A stretch of DNA of 64,000 bases from Planktothrix sp. FACHB-1365 (GCF_014697575.1 NZ_JACJSC010000026.1:26952-90951); one strand, 5' to 3'; positions 8,814 to 20,348 are shown, counted from the first letter of the stretch. Notes: a model not told the origin generated them from the sequence alone. Made by a program: numbers and translations.

Positions 8814-9934
8814 TAAGCACTCCTCCGTTCTGTTGCTAAATTCAGTAATTCCTGTACAGTTAAATCCCGTTTCACTTGTACAGAAAAATTTCTAACCTGT
8901 TCTAAAACCCCTTGAGTTTCATCGGAATTAAGATGAATCCCCTGATTTTCTAGCACATCAAATAGTAGATGTCGTCCTGAATGTTTACCGATCGCTAACC
9001 GTCGTTCTCCGCCAACTTCTTCAGGTGCAAACGGTTCATAGGTAAAGGGATTTTTGAGAACCCCATGAGCATGAATTCCAGCTTCATGAGCAAAGGCATT
9101 TTTACCCACGATCGCTTTCCAAGGAGGAACAACACCGCCCGATGCTTTTTCAACAAATTGTGAGAGTTCTTGGAAATGGTGAGTATCAATTCCTAAGTCA
9201 AGATTATACACTTGTTTGAGTGCCATAACGACTTCTTCTAATGCCGCATTACCGGCTCTTTCACCTAATCCATTTACAGTTGTATTCACAGAAGTTGCAC
9301 CTGCCATAACCCCAGCGATCGCATTAGCGGTTGCCATCCCTAAATCATTATGGGTGTGCATTTCAACGGGAATTTCTAATAGTGAAACCAGTTCACCAAC
9401 CTTTCTGTGAGTGCCAAAGGGATCTAAGATTCCAACGGTATCACAGAATCGAAATCGTGAAGCTCCCAATTCTTCTGAATAAAGGGCAACATCGAGGAGA
9501 AAATTTTCATCCGCCCGTGAAGAATCTTCCCCCCCAATAGATACATATAACCCTTGATCAACCGCAAAGCTAACGGTATCTCGCAGTTGAGCTAGAACTC
9601 GTCGCCATTGCCCTTGAAATTTAGCATCAATTTGAATATTTGAAACCGGAATAGAAATATGAACCCGTTTCAAACCACAAGCAATTGATGCTTCAATATC
9701 ACTTTTAACGGCACGGTTCCAGCCTAGAATTTCAGCATTTAAACCTAAGCCTAAAATCCGAGCGATCACTTTTTGTTCTTCCTGCCCCATAGCAGGAATT
9801 CCGACTTCTAATTCTTGGACTCCTATCATATCCAAAAGCAAAGCGATCAGGATTTTTTCTTCTAGGGTAAAGGCAACACCCGCCGCTTGTTCACCATCTC
9901 GGAGTGTGGTGTCATTAATAATAACTTTATTCAT
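8813..9934 (-). CDS. nifV: Homocitrate synthase NifV
   Basis: A 373-residue enzyme that condenses acetyl-CoA with 2-oxoglutarate to make homocitrate, the organic ligand of FeMo-cofactor. The DRE-TIM metallolyase features are seen: [15 protein letters not shown] at the N terminus, [15 protein letters not shown] with the metal-binding HxH, and [14 protein letters not shown]. Its length is normal for NifV, and its place beside nifZ and nifP supports this over isopropylmalate synthase. A GGAGGAGC Shine-Dalgarno precedes the start. Confidence 0.95.
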   Translation of the reverse strand: MNKVIINDTTLRDGEQAAGVAFTLEEKILIALLLDMIGVQELEVGIPAMGQEEQKVIARILGLGLNAEILGWNRAVKSDIEASIACGLKRVHISIPVSNIQIDAKFQGQWRRVLAQLRDTVSFAVDQGLYVSIGGEDSSRADENFLLDVALYSEELGASRFRFCDTVGILDPFGTHRKVGELVSLLEIPVEMHTHNDLGMATANAIAGVMAGATSVNTTVNGLGERAGNAALEEVVMALKQVYNLDLGIDTHHFQELSQFVEKASGGVVPPWKAIVGKNAFAHEAGIHAHGVLKNPFTYEPFAPEEVGGERRLAIGKHSGRHLLFDVLENQGIHLNSDETQGVLEQVRNFSVQVKRDLTVQELLNLATERRSA

Positions 9935-10071
9935 AAGAATTCTGCTCCTCCGGGTGATTGAGATTTTAGATTTTAGACTTTAGATTTTAGATTTTACTGT
10001 GTGGCAAGGATTAAGCTTTGTGCTTAAAAAATCCTCACCCGATACTGACTTGAATTCGGTTACAATCTCGA

Positions 10072-10209
10072 TTAAATGCGCGTCGGCTTTGGGGAAGATT
10101 TCGGCTTTTGAATGGGAAGCTCAAGATCATTCATGATTTTTGCAACCATCCGTTCATAGATGAACGCCCAAAACAGTAGATAAGCGGCTGAACAAGCAAC
10201 ACTAATCAT
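10072..10209 (-). CDS. 45-residue ORF between nifP and nifV
   Basis: A short frame, read as MISVACSAAYLLFWAFIYER then MVAKIMNDLELPIQKPKSSP and KPTRI. Its ATG lies 2 bases after the nifP stop, and AAGGAG is well placed 9 bases ahead, inside the nifP end. The first 20 residues form a short hydrophobic helix and the rest is charged and proline-rich, which suggests a small membrane peptide. The tight coupling to nifP argues that it is translated. No function is known to me, and there is no homology evidence beyond position. Confidence 0.6.
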   Translation of the reverse strand: MISVACSAAYLLFWAFIYERMVAKIMNDLELPIQKPKSSPKPTRI

Positions 10210-10211
10210 GA

Positions 10212-10904
10212 TCAATAGCTCCTTAATCGTGGAACAGGCATCTTGCCTGTGGTAGCAAACTGCTGAACTTGCTGTTCTAATTTCTCAATCCGCACTATAA
10301 GGGAACGAATGACAGCCGCTTCTGGGTCTGGTAAGCGTCCATGTTCCAAAGGGCTGTCTTTACCGGGTTTAGAAACAATTCGTCCAGGGACACCCACAAC
10401 AGTACAGTCCGCCGGAACGTCTTGTAACACAATGGAACCTGCCCCAATGCGAACGTGATCCCCAATGTGCAGATTGCCTAAAATCTTGGCCCCTGCACCA
10501 ACCACAACTTGATTGCCTAAAGTGGGGTGGCGTTTACCCGTTTGTTTCCCTGTCCCGCCCAAGGTTACGCCTTGGTAAATCAGGACGTTCTCTCCAATGA
10601 TTGCGGTTTCACCAATCACAACCCCCAAACCATGATCAATAAAAGCTCCTTTACCAATGACCGCACCGGGATGAATTTCAATTCCAGTTAAAAATCGAGC
10701 AATATGAGAAATAAACCGGGGGAGAAAAGGAACTTGGTATTGATGCAAACGGTGGGCTAGGCGATACAAACACAGAGCGTGAAAACCCGGATAACAAAAT
10801 AGGACTTCTAATCTGCTCTCGGCGGCGGGGTCACGTTCAAAAATAATTTGGAAATCAGCCCATAGGGTTGTTAACAGATTTTCAGAACCAGGTGTTTTTG
10901 CCAT
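10212..10904 (-). CDS. nifP: Serine O-acetyltransferase NifP (CysE2)
   Basis: A 230-residue enzyme of the CysE family. It acetylates serine to O-acetylserine, raising cysteine supply for Fe-S cluster assembly. The N-terminal helical domain includes [14 protein letters not shown], followed by the left-handed beta-helix with hexapeptide repeats ([36 protein letters not shown]). The ATG at 10904 is chosen; the frame runs to 11033, but the extra 43 residues do not resemble the family. The last dozen residues (TGKMPVP...) come from an interspersed repeat (10229-10250). First gene of the left nif arm, divergent from nifB. Confidence 0.9.
   Translation of the reverse strand: MAKTPGSENLLTTLWADFQIIFERDPAAESRLEVLFCYPGFHALCLYRLAHRLHQYQVPFLPRFISHIARFLTGIEIHPGAVIGKGAFIDHGLGVVIGETAIIGENVLIYQGVTLGGTGKQTGKRHPTLGNQVVVGAGAKILGNLHIGDHVRIGAGSIVLQDVPADCTVVGVPGRIVSKPGKDSPLEHGRLPDPEAAVIRSLIVRIEKLEQQVQQFATTGKMPVPRLRSY
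10229..10250. repeat. GGAACAGGCATCTTGCCTGT repeat inside the nifP 3' end
   Basis: A 22-base dispersed repeat with the hairpin ACAGGC...GCCTGT. The same 22 bases recur at 18277-18298, with an inverted relative at 18321-18342. Here it encodes the C-terminal TGKMPVP of NifP. Confidence 0.8.
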
Positions 10905-11033
10905 CAAGTTTGTTTCTGATTTTGGAACACGGGTTCCCTGGGTCTGCAAAGGAAGGAGTGGGAACGCTTTCTCAGGAGGTAAACGAGTTAAAAGTTGCAG
11001 CATTGGTGGAGGAGAGAGGGGAAGCAATACCAT

Positions 11034-11839
11034 GTGTTTTCCTGCTTATAGCAGATGGTCTTTGCCATAATCAGCCCTAATCCCCAGGTTGAAATTACTA
11101 TAATTTATTAAGTTTGTACTCAAGGGTTTTAAACCCAGTGAAATCAGGCTAAAAAAAATCTTTTGGGGATAGGGGGGCTAGTATTTTTCGGGTTAGGGGT
11201 GAGTATTTTTCTAGGGGGGCTTGAGTATTTTTTTGTACTCATTGAAAGCCTTTGTATAGTTAGGGTTCAGCTATTTTAGCTTGAGTAGTTTTACATTGAT
11301 AAGCTCACACAATCAGAGCGATAAGAGATTAAGCAAATATAAAATTTTTGTTACGATAACTACCATTTGAAAAATCAAAGTGATAACTTAGATACAAAAT
11401 TAATAGTCTTCAGAAATGTTGGGATAGTTATTCAACTATTTCAGCTGAATTGAGTAGTTTTTGAGTACAAACTTCCGACTCAAAAAAGGGGGGTGTAAAT
11501 GTCCTCAAAGCTACTCCTAGATTGGGTTTGGGTGTGAGTAGAGAGAATTCCAGTCCCTAATGCCGTAAATACTCATCCCCCCCCTCAAAAATACTCGTAC
11601 CCCATACCCAAAATATTTTTTCGATCCTGATATAGAGGGGCTTTGAAGCCTTGAGTAGAATTCTAATTATTTCAATAAATCTGAACTGGGGGAACAACTC
11701 AAACCCCTAAAACGGTGGCTGCTATAAATCCAATAACGTCAGGCACTTAAGTCCACGACTCAGAAGGCAACCTTAGCTTCTTGACCGATAAGTGTTCTTA
11801 CGTCGATTAATCAGTTCGTTATTAGACTTACGGATTTCG
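11034..11839. promoter_or_regulatory. Divergent nifP / nifB control region
   Basis: About 800 bases between the divergent nif arms, without a gene. It holds ten exact TGAGTA/TACTCA hexamers: plus strand at 11200, 11222, 11282, 11451, 11462, 11535 and 11652; minus strand at 11117, 11236 and 11570. It also holds a perfect 14-bp inverted pair, AAGTTTGTACTCAA at 11110-11123 and TTGAGTACAAACTT at 11461-11474, each copy pointing toward its own gene. G-rich GAGTATTTTT blocks at 11165-11230 are mirrored by C-rich AAATACTC blocks at 11566-11616. In L. boryana, CnfR acts on cis elements in the same nifB-nifP interval; that these repeats are its sites is inference. Confidence 0.75.
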
Positions 11840-13315
11840 ATGTCACCTACTACAGAACTTCTCTCGAAACTAGAAGCGAAAGCGCAACCCGATGCCCTTC
11901 CCACATCCCAAAAGTCCGGCTCCTGTGGTTGCAGTTCATCTTCTTCTGAAACGACCGTAGACGAAACCATACAACAGCGCATCGCCAAGCATCCCTGCTA
12001 TAGCGAAGAAGCACACCATCATTACGCTAGAATGCACGTTGCTGTTGCTCCAGCTTGCAATATTCAATGTAATTACTGCAACCGCAAATATGACTGTGCG
12101 AATGAAAGTCGCCCCGGTGTTGTCAGTGAACTGCTGACCCCTGAAGAAGCCGCCCATAAGGTGCTGGTAATTGCGGGAAAAATTCCCCAAATGACGGTTT
12201 TAGGCATTGCTGGCCCTGGCGATCCCTTGGCAAACCCGAAGCATACCTTCCGCACGTTTGAACTGATTGCTGAAAAAGCCCCGGATATTAAGCTGTGTCT
12301 GTCAACCAATGGCTTAATGTTACCTGACTATATTGATCAAATTAAACAACTGAATATTGATCATGTGACCTTAACCATTAATATGGTTGACCCAGAAATT
12401 GGGGTTAAAATTTATCCTTGGATTCGTTATAATCGCAAACGCTATACAGGCATTGAAGCCGCTAAGATTCTGCACGAACGGCAGATGGAAAGCTTAGAAG
12501 CCTTAAAAGCAGCAGATATTCTCTGTAAAGTTAATTCTGTCATGATTCCGGGGATTAATGATCAACATCTCCCCGAAGTTAACCGAGTGATTCGGGAAAA
12601 AGGAGCCTTTCTCCATAATATTATGCCCCTGATTTCCGCACCCGAACATGGCACTTACTTTGGTTTAAATGGTCAACGAGGGCCAACCCCTAAAGAACTG
12701 AAGGCAGTTCAAGATCAATGTTCTGGCAATATGAAAATGATGCGCCATTGTCGCCAGTGCCGCGCCGATGCCGTCGGACTCTTAGGGGAAGACCGCAGCC
12801 AGGAATTTACCAAAGATAAATTCCTAGACATGGAACCCGAATATAACTTAGAAACACGGCAAGAAGTCCATGCAGCTATTGATCAAGTTCAAGCGGAACA
12901 AAGAACAGTCAAAACTGCAAAAGCTCAAAAGAAAGTTGCCAATTCTCCTAAAATTTTAGTTGCTATTGCCACAAAAGGCGGTGGGTTAGTGAATCAACAC
13001 TTCGGTCATGCCAGAGAATTCATGATTTATGAAGTGGATGCCAACGAAGCTAAATTTGTCGGACACCGCAAAGTTGAACAATATTGTCATGGAGGCTATG
13101 GCGAGGAAGATTCTCTCGACAATATTTTAAAAATGTTAGAAGGTTGCACGGCGGTTCTGGTTTCTAAGATTGGTCACTGTCCTCAAGAACAATTGAAACA
13201 AGCCGGAATTGAAGCGGTAGAAGTCTACGATGTGATTGAAAAAGCCGTCACAGAATATTACCAAAAATGGTTTTCTCTGCAAGTTTGTAGCGATTCTATC
13301 TTAGCCAATCCGTAA
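11840..13315 (+). CDS. nifB: FeMo-cofactor biosynthesis protein NifB
   Basis: A 491-residue radical-SAM enzyme that builds NifB-co, the carbide-containing Fe-S precursor of FeMo-cofactor. The SAM cluster motif is CNIQCNYC (cysteines 73, 77, 80), followed by the GPGDPLANP segment and cysteines [15 protein letters not shown]. From about residue 365 there is a NifX-like cofactor-binding domain ([20 protein letters not shown]), so this is the long, two-domain form. The ATG at 11840 starts [10 protein letters not shown]; a start 16 codons upstream is less like other NifB proteins. nifS follows after 41 bases, with no fdxN between. Confidence 0.95.
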   Translation: MSPTTELLSKLEAKAQPDALPTSQKSGSCGCSSSSSETTVDETIQQRIAKHPCYSEEAHHHYARMHVAVAPACNIQCNYCNRKYDCANESRPGVVSELLTPEEAAHKVLVIAGKIPQMTVLGIAGPGDPLANPKHTFRTFELIAEKAPDIKLCLSTNGLMLPDYIDQIKQLNIDHVTLTINMVDPEIGVKIYPWIRYNRKRYTGIEAAKILHERQMESLEALKAADILCKVNSVMIPGINDQHLPEVNRVIREKGAFLHNIMPLISAPEHGTYFGLNGQRGPTPKELKAVQDQCSGNMKMMRHCRQCRADAVGLLGEDRSQEFTKDKFLDMEPEYNLETRQEVHAAIDQVQAEQRTVKTAKAQKKVANSPKILVAIATKGGGLVNQHFGHAREFMIYEVDANEAKFVGHRKVEQYCHGGYGEEDSLDNILKMLEGCTAVLVSKIGHCPQEQLKQAGIEAVEVYDVIEKAVTEYYQKWFSLQVCSDSILANP

Positions 13316-13356
13316 TTTCTTAACTTCCATCAGCCGCCCTTTATTGGAGTCGTCTC

Positions 13357-14562
13357 ATGTCTGTTATTTATCTTGATAACAATGCCACCACCCAGGTAGA
13401 TCCCTTAGTTGCTGAGGCAATGCTACCTTTCCTGACACAATATTATGGCAACCCGTCTTCAATGCACACCTTCGGCGGACAAGTGGGTAAAGCCATTAAA
13501 CAAGCCAGAGAACAAGTTGCTGCTTTATTAGGAGCAGAACCCACGGAAATTATCTTTAATAGTTGTGGTACAGAAGGAAATAATACGGCAATTCGCACCG
13601 CCTTAGCCACAAATCCCAACAAAAAACATATTATTACGACTGAAGTTGAACACGCGGCGATTTTAAGTCAGTGTAGACAATTAGAAAGTCAAGGTTATCA
13701 AGTTACCTATCTTTCGGTTAATCGTCAAGGACAATTAGACTTAGATGAATTAGAGGCTAGTTTAACGGGTGGTACGGCAGTTGTTTCGATTATGTATGCA
13801 AATAACGAAACAGGCGTTGTTTTTCCGATTGAACAAATTGGGCAAATTGTTAAAGCTAAAGGGGCGATCTTTCATGTGGATGCGGTGCAAGCCGTTGGTA
13901 AAATTCCCCTAGATCTAAAAAATAGCACCATCGATTTACTCACCTTATCGGGTCATAAACTACACGCACCGAAAGGAATTGGGGTTTTGTATGTACGAAA
14001 AGGGGTACGTTTCCGGCCGTTATTGTTAGGGGGACACCAAGAACGGGGACGACGGGGAGGTACGGAAAATGTACCCGGAATTATTGCCCTCGGTAAAGCC
14101 AGCGAATTAGCTTTAGTTCATTTGGCAGATGTGAAGAAAGAACAGCAATTGCGCGATCGCTTAGAACAAGGTTTACTCGCAAAAATTCCCAATTGTGAAG
14201 TCAATGGTCATCCCATTCAACGCTTACCTAATACCAGTAATATCGGGTTTAAATATATTGAAGGGGAAGCTATTTTACTCTCCCTCAATCAATACGGAAT
14301 CTGCGCTTCTTCGGGTTCTGCTTGCACCTCTGGTTCCTTAGAACCCTCCCATGTTTTAAGAGCATTAGGTTTACCCTATTCTGTCTTACATGGTTCGATT
14401 CGCTTCTCTCTGTCTCGATATACAACAGATGCAGAAATTGACACCGTATTAAAGGTAATGCCGGAAATTGTAGAACGGTTAAGGGCATTATCTCCCTTCA
14501 AGAGTGACGAAGAAGCCTGGCTAAAAGAACAAGAAAAAGCAATTGCCACTGCCCAAAGTTAA
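13357..14562 (+). CDS. nifS: Cysteine desulfurase NifS
   Basis: A 401-residue PLP enzyme that takes sulfur from cysteine for nitrogenase clusters. The PLP lysine is K201 in SGHKLHAPKG, and the persulfide cysteine is C323 in ASSGSACTSGS. The start YLDNNATTQVDP is typical of NifS. It works with NifU, encoded next. A GGAG Shine-Dalgarno lies ahead of the ATG. Confidence 0.95.
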   Translation: MSVIYLDNNATTQVDPLVAEAMLPFLTQYYGNPSSMHTFGGQVGKAIKQAREQVAALLGAEPTEIIFNSCGTEGNNTAIRTALATNPNKKHIITTEVEHAAILSQCRQLESQGYQVTYLSVNRQGQLDLDELEASLTGGTAVVSIMYANNETGVVFPIEQIGQIVKAKGAIFHVDAVQAVGKIPLDLKNSTIDLLTLSGHKLHAPKGIGVLYVRKGVRFRPLLLGGHQERGRRGGTENVPGIIALGKASELALVHLADVKKEQQLRDRLEQGLLAKIPNCEVNGHPIQRLPNTSNIGFKYIEGEAILLSLNQYGICASSGSACTSGSLEPSHVLRALGLPYSVLHGSIRFSLSRYTTDAEIDTVLKVMPEIVERLRALSPFKSDEEAWLKEQEKAIATAQS

Positions 14563-14569
14563 AGATAGG

Positions 14570-14624
14570 CAACTGTCAACTGTCAACTGTCAACTGTCAA
14601 CTGATAACTGATAACTGATAACTG
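14570..14624. repeat. Heptanucleotide tandem repeats between nifS and nifU
   Basis: About five CAACTGT units pass into three GATAACT units, ending 8 bases before the nifU ATG. Such short tandemly repeated heptamers are frequent between genes of filamentous cyanobacteria. Related tracts occur at 21746-21830 and 24411-24549. Confidence 0.85.
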
Positions 14625-14631
14625 AATTCTT

Positions 14632-15513
14632 ATGTGGGACTATACAGAAAAAGTCATGGATCTCTTCTATAATCCCCAACATCAGGGAACCATAGAAGAT
14701 TGCAACGAACCTGGATTAAAAATTGTCACTGGAGAAGTTGGAAGTATTGCTTGCGGAGATGCCCTCAGACTTCATCTCAAAATTGATGAACAGACCGATA
14801 AAATTTTAGACGCTCGCTTTCAAACCTTTGGTTGTGCTAGTGCGATCGCTTCTTCTTCCGCCTTAACTGAAATTATTATTGGTATGACCGTTGATCAAGC
14901 GTTAAACCTCACAAACCGTGAAATTGCTGAATATCTCGGAGGTTTACCCGAAGAAAAAATGCACTGTTCTGTTATGGGACAAGAAGCCTTAGAAGCGGCG
15001 ATTTTCTCCTACAAAGGCATCCCTCTAGCTAATCATGAAGAAGATGAAAGTGCTATGGTGTGCCGCTGTTTCGGAATCAGCGAAACCCGGATTAAAAAAG
15101 TGATTCATGAAAACAAACTCACCGACGCCGAACAAGTAACGAATTACATTAAAGCGGGGGGCGGGTGTACCTCTTGTCTAGCCGACATTGATGATTTAAT
15201 TGCTGCGGTTTGGCAAAACCCTGATTTTGAAGCTCCAGTTACCCCAGAAATCAGCCCTCAACCCCTGCTGACGAATTTACAAAAAATCACCTTAATTCAA
15301 CAGGTGATAGATAGCGAAATTAAACCTTTCCTCGCCTTAGATGGCGGTGATGTCGCCCTATACGACGTTGAGGGAGACAAAGTAAAAGTCATTCTGCAAG
15401 GGGCCTGTGGTTCCTGTTCCAGCAGTTTAGTCACTCTGAAAGTTGCCATTGAAGGCAAGTTAAGAGAGCGTGTGCTACCGACTTTAGTGGTCGAAGCTGT
15501 TAACCCTTATTAA
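14632..15513 (+). CDS. nifU: Fe-S scaffold protein NifU
   Basis: A 293-residue three-domain scaffold. Residues 1-130 are IscU-like, with cluster cysteines 41, 68 and 112. Residues about 140-190 form the [2Fe-2S] domain, with C144, C146, C179 and C182 (CRC...CTSC). The C-terminal Nfu domain has the CGSC motif (C259, C262). NifU assembles [4Fe-4S] clusters on which NifH, NifB and the P-cluster depend. The full-length diazotroph form is intact. Confidence 0.95.
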   Translation: MWDYTEKVMDLFYNPQHQGTIEDCNEPGLKIVTGEVGSIACGDALRLHLKIDEQTDKILDARFQTFGCASAIASSSALTEIIIGMTVDQALNLTNREIAEYLGGLPEEKMHCSVMGQEALEAAIFSYKGIPLANHEEDESAMVCRCFGISETRIKKVIHENKLTDAEQVTNYIKAGGGCTSCLADIDDLIAAVWQNPDFEAPVTPEISPQPLLTNLQKITLIQQVIDSEIKPFLALDGGDVALYDVEGDKVKVILQGACGSCSSSLVTLKVAIEGKLRERVLPTLVVEAVNPY

Positions 15514-15655
15514 TTTAACCATCATGAAAATTCCATCGAAAGGGCGATCGCCACCGGGTGACGTTCCTTACATCCAAAACAGAATCCCTAGCTTGGTTTG
15601 CAGTTGACAAGAACCCACCTACAAACCACTCGATCCAAACAAACCTTTTAACTAA

Positions 15656-16564
<909 letters not shown>

Positions 16565-16652
16565 CAGCAAGCAACAGGAAACAGGAAACAGGAAACTTTG
16601 GATTAGCCGTTTCTATCTCCCTCCTATCTCCTCCTGTTTCCTACCTCCTAGT

Positions 16653-16685
16653 TTCGACAGGTATTACAAAAGTGAGCTTGTCGAA
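16653..16685 (+). other. Hairpin in the nifH-nifD spacer
   Basis: TTCGACA at 16653-16659 pairs with TGTCGAA at 16679-16685 around a 19-base loop. The 174-base nifH-nifD spacer also has AACAGGA tandem units at 16572-16597. Such hairpins may set the nifH:nifDK mRNA ratio by processing; this is inference. Confidence 0.5.
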
Positions 16686-16738
16686 CTGCTCAACTACCGC
16701 ACAGCAATTTATTCTCTACTCCCTAATACTGAAATCCT

Positions 16739-18274
16739 ATGACACCTCCAGAAACCATTACCTATCCAGAAACCGCCACTGAAGTCACAACTGAGGCAAC
16801 GGTTGATGTAGAGACGGGCCATGGCACGTCTGTACCAGTTGATACAAAAGCACTGATTCAAGAAGTCCTAGATTCCTATCCCGAAAAAAGCCGTAAAAAA
16901 CGGGAAAAACACCTCAATGTCTATGAAGAAGGTAAATCGGATTGTGGTGTGAAGTCCAATATTAAATCTCTTCCCGGTGTGATGACCACTAGAGGCTGCG
17001 CCTACGCCGGATCGAAAGGGGTGGTCTGGGGGCCGATCAAAGACATGATTCATATTAGTCATGGCCCCGTTGGTTGCGGTTATTACTCTTGGTCAGGTCG
17101 TCGCAACTACTACATCGGGACAACGGGTATCGACACCTTTGGCACGATGCAATTCACCTCAGATTTCCAAGAACGGGATATCGTTTTTGGGGGTGATAAA
17201 AAACTTTCTAAGCTGATTGATGAACTTGAAGAACTGTTTCCCTTAAATCGGGGGATTAGTATTCAATCTGAATGCCCCATCGGGTTAATTGGGGATGATA
17301 TTGAGGCCGTCGCCCGGAAGAAATCGAAAGATACTGGTAAAACCGTTGTTCCGGTACGGTGTGAAGGATTCCGGGGTGTATCTCAATCCCTCGGACACCA
17401 CATCGCCAACGACACCATCCGTGACTGGGTATTCCCGAAAGCCGATAAAGCCCAAAAAGACGGCACACTCGCCTTTGAACCTGGCCCTTATGATGTGGCA
17501 ATTATTGGGGACTATAACATCGGGGGTGATGCTTGGTCGAGCCGGATTTTATTAGAAGAAATTGGCTTGCGGGTTGTAGCTCAGTGGTCTGGAGATGGCA
17601 CACTGCAAGAAATGATGCTCACCCCTCAAGTGAAGCTGAATCTGATTCACTGCTATCGGTCAATGAACTATATCAGCCGTCACATGGAGGAAGCTTACGG
17701 AATCCCCTGGTTAGAATATAACTTCTTTGGCCCTACGGAAATTGCTGCCTCCTTACGAGCCATTGCCGCTAAATTTGACGAAACTATCCAAGCGAAAGCG
17801 GAAGAAGTCATTGCCCGTTATCAAGCCCAAGCGGATGCCATTATTGAGAAATTCGGCCCCCGTCTGCAAGGGAAGAAAGTGGCTCTGATGGTCGGAGGCT
17901 TGCGTCCTCGCCACGTTGTTCCTGCCTTCAAAGATCTGGGGATGGAAATCATCTCTACGGGTTATGAGTTTGGTCATAATGACGACTACAAACGCACCAC
18001 CCACTATGTCGAAGGTGGCACACTGATCTATGACGACGTAACGGGTTATGAATTTGAGGAATTTGTCAAAGCCTTAAAACCTGACCTCGTAGCCTCTGGA
18101 ATTAAAGAAAAATATGTCTTCCAGAAAATGGCACTGCCTTTCCGTCAAATGCACTCCTGGGATTACTCTGGCCCCTATCACGGTTATGATGGTTTCGCCA
18201 TCTTCGCCCGTGACATGGACTTAGCCCTGAATAGCCCCACCTGGGATTTAGTCAAAGCGCCTTGGAAGAAATAA
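16739..18274 (+). CDS. nifD: Nitrogenase MoFe protein alpha chain NifD
   Basis: A 511-residue subunit holding FeMo-cofactor. P-cluster cysteines are C87 (TTRGCAYAG), C113 (GPVGCGYYS) and C179 ([11 protein letters not shown]). The cofactor ligands are C305 ([13 protein letters not shown]) and H472 ([14 protein letters not shown]). Compared with Azotobacter numbering there is an N-terminal addition of about 25 residues rich in Thr and Glu. No excision element interrupts the gene, as expected for a non-heterocystous strain. nifK follows after a hairpin-forming spacer. Confidence 0.97.
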   Translation: MTPPETITYPETATEVTTEATVDVETGHGTSVPVDTKALIQEVLDSYPEKSRKKREKHLNVYEEGKSDCGVKSNIKSLPGVMTTRGCAYAGSKGVVWGPIKDMIHISHGPVGCGYYSWSGRRNYYIGTTGIDTFGTMQFTSDFQERDIVFGGDKKLSKLIDELEELFPLNRGISIQSECPIGLIGDDIEAVARKKSKDTGKTVVPVRCEGFRGVSQSLGHHIANDTIRDWVFPKADKAQKDGTLAFEPGPYDVAIIGDYNIGGDAWSSRILLEEIGLRVVAQWSGDGTLQEMMLTPQVKLNLIHCYRSMNYISRHMEEAYGIPWLEYNFFGPTEIAASLRAIAAKFDETIQAKAEEVIARYQAQADAIIEKFGPRLQGKKVALMVGGLRPRHVVPAFKDLGMEIISTGYEFGHNDDYKRTTHYVEGGTLIYDDVTGYEFEEFVKALKPDLVASGIKEKYVFQKMALPFRQMHSWDYSGPYHGYDGFAIFARDMDLALNSPTWDLVKAPWKK

Positions 18275-18276
18275 AA

Positions 18277-18343
18277 GTGGAACAGGCATCTTGCCTGTCA
18301 CTAGATAAGTTAATAGAAATAACAGGCGAGACGCCTGTTCCAC
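18277..18343. repeat. Inverted repeat pair in the nifD-nifK spacer
   Basis: GGAACAGGCATCTTGCCTGT (within 18277-18298) and the inverted relative AACAGGCGAGACGCCTGTTC (18321-18340) lie between nifD and nifK and can fold into nested hairpins. The first copy is identical to 10229-10250. It may stabilise the upstream mRNA end or slow readthrough; not proven. Confidence 0.8.
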
Positions 18344-18367
18344 CTCAACAATTAGTGGAGAAAGACA

Positions 18368-19903
18368 ATGGCTCAGAATGTAGAGAATATTAAAGATCAC
18401 GCAACACTGTTCCAAGAACAAGAATATCAGGAACTTTTCACCAATAAGAAAGAATTTGAAGGCGGACACGACCCGGATGAAGTCGCCCGGATTGCTGAGT
18501 GGACGAAATCTTGGGAATATCGGGATAAAAACTTTGCCCGTGAAGCCTTAACTGTTAACCCCGCGAAAGCTTGCCAACCGTTAGGTGCGATTTTAGCCGC
18601 CGTAGGTTTTGAGTCTACCCTGCCCTTTGTTCATGGTTCTCAAGGGTGTGTGGCTTACTTCCGCAGCCACTTCACTCGCCACTTTAAAGAACCCTTCTCG
18701 GCGGTTTCCTCTTCCATGACTGAAGATGCTGCGGTGTTTGGTGGACTCAACAACATGATTGATGGGTTGGCGAACGCCTACGCCCTGTATAAACCGAAAA
18801 TGATTGCCCTCTGTACCACTTGTATGGCTGAGGTCATTGGGGATGACTTAGGGGCGTTTATTTCCAACTCCAAGGAAGCGGGTTCTGTTCCTAAAGACTT
18901 CCCGGTTCCTTATGCCCATACTCCTAGCTTTGTCGGTTCCCATATCACGGGTTACGACAACATGATGAAAGGGATTCTGACTAACTTAACCGCAGGTCAG
19001 AAGAAAGAAACCACCAATGGCAAAGTTAACTTAATCCCTGGTTTTGAAACCTATATTGGCAACCTGCGGGAAGTTAAACGGATGGCGTCTTTAATGGGGG
19101 CAAACTATACCCTGTTGGGAGATAACTCCGATTATCTCGACTCACCCAATGATGGGGAATATCGGATGTATCAAGGGGGAACTAAATTAGACGATGCGGC
19201 TGATGCTATTAATGCAGAAGCAACGATCGCCTTACAAGCTTATTCCACCTCAAAAACACGGGATTATATTACTAAAGAATGGGGACAAAAAACCTCTGTT
19301 TCCCGTCCTGTTGGAATTCGGGGAACTGATGAATTCTTGATGGCTTTATCTGAACTGACGGGTAATCCTATCCCCCAAGAATTGGAACTTGAACGGGGAC
19401 GGGCAGTAGACGCGATTACTGATTCTCAATCTTGGATTCATGGTAAACGCATTGCCCTATATGGTGATCCCGATTTAGTTTATGGTTTAGTGAGTTTCTT
19501 GTTAGAGTTAGGGGCTGAACCAGTACATATTGTGGTTAGCAACAGCAACCCAGAATTTGAAGCTGAGTTAAAAGCGTTGTTAGATTCTAGTCCCTACGGT
19601 AAAGAAGCGACGATCTGGGGAGGTAAAGATTTATGGCATATGCGATCGCTCCTCTTCACCGAACCTGTTGATTTGCTGATTGGCAACTCCTACGGGAAAT
19701 ATCTATGGCGTGATACTAAAACCCCCTTCGTCCGCATTGGTTATCCGATCTTTGATCGCCATCACCTCCATCGGTATGCTACTTTTGGCTACCAAGGTAC
19801 GATCAACCTCTTAAATTGGATTGTCAATACCCTCCTTGACGAACTCGATCGCAACACGATTATCCCTTCCAAAACTGATATCTCTTACGACTTGATTCGT
19901 TAA
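18368..19903 (+). CDS. nifK: Nitrogenase MoFe protein beta chain NifK
   Basis: A 511-residue subunit that shares the P-cluster with NifD. The ligands are C69 ([11 protein letters not shown]), C94 ([14 protein letters not shown]) and C152 ([13 protein letters not shown]). The serine in [13 protein letters not shown] is also conserved. The length is normal. The ATG at 18368 has GTGGAGAAAG ahead of it. Confidence 0.97.
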   Translation: MAQNVENIKDHATLFQEQEYQELFTNKKEFEGGHDPDEVARIAEWTKSWEYRDKNFAREALTVNPAKACQPLGAILAAVGFESTLPFVHGSQGCVAYFRSHFTRHFKEPFSAVSSSMTEDAAVFGGLNNMIDGLANAYALYKPKMIALCTTCMAEVIGDDLGAFISNSKEAGSVPKDFPVPYAHTPSFVGSHITGYDNMMKGILTNLTAGQKKETTNGKVNLIPGFETYIGNLREVKRMASLMGANYTLLGDNSDYLDSPNDGEYRMYQGGTKLDDAADAINAEATIALQAYSTSKTRDYITKEWGQKTSVSRPVGIRGTDEFLMALSELTGNPIPQELELERGRAVDAITDSQSWIHGKRIALYGDPDLVYGLVSFLLELGAEPVHIVVSNSNPEFEAELKALLDSSPYGKEATIWGGKDLWHMRSLLFTEPVDLLIGNSYGKYLWRDTKTPFVRIGYPIFDRHHLHRYATFGYQGTINLLNWIVNTLLDELDRNTIIPSKTDISYDLIR

Positions 19904-20000
19904 GGGTTAACCCTTGACGGGTGGGGGAACCTTTGATGGGTGGGGAAACCCCACCCCTACCCGTCAACTGTCAACAGACAACAGACAACGGTTCGGTGCT

Positions 20001-20276
20001 ATGATTACTTTCTCCCTTCATAAGAAACTGGATATCCTCTGGCCGTTGCGTCAATGGATAGATGGATTAGAAATTTGCGATCGCAACTTCGCCCACCTGA
20101 TCTGTCAACTGATCCCCGGTCAATGCCCCTTTGAACGAAACATCACGTTATTACTCGGATGGACGTTACACATCCCTCCCCTGTGTAAGCTCAACCCTTT
20201 ATACGATGAATTCGTTGCCCTGCGGTTCCGCGCCCTCACCTACCTCGCTGATGTTTGTGGCGAACAAGCCAGTTAA
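20001..20276 (+). CDS. Mo-dependent nitrogenase C-terminal domain protein
   Basis: A 91-residue protein matching the Mo-nitro_C family found in cyanobacteria. Typical segments are LDILWPLRQWIDGLEICDR, PGQCPFERNI and HIPPLCKLNPLYDEFVALRF. The function is unknown. In other cyanobacteria the gene often lies next to nifK or nifE, as here, which implies a role near the MoFe protein. The ATG at 20001 is chosen, because the longer frame from 19914 is encoded by a repeat-like CCCCACCCC region. Confidence 0.85.
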   Translation: MITFSLHKKLDILWPLRQWIDGLEICDRNFAHLICQLIPGQCPFERNITLLLGWTLHIPPLCKLNPLYDEFVALRFRALTYLADVCGEQAS

Positions 20277-20348
20277 AGATTGAGGCAGGGAATCAATGAA
20301 ACCTCTGCCTTTTGCAATCACAGACAACCGACAACACACCCCTGTCCT

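Noticed and set aside
16739..18274. An excision element in nifD, as in heterocyst-forming strains
   Set aside because: The reading frame and all conserved residues are continuous.
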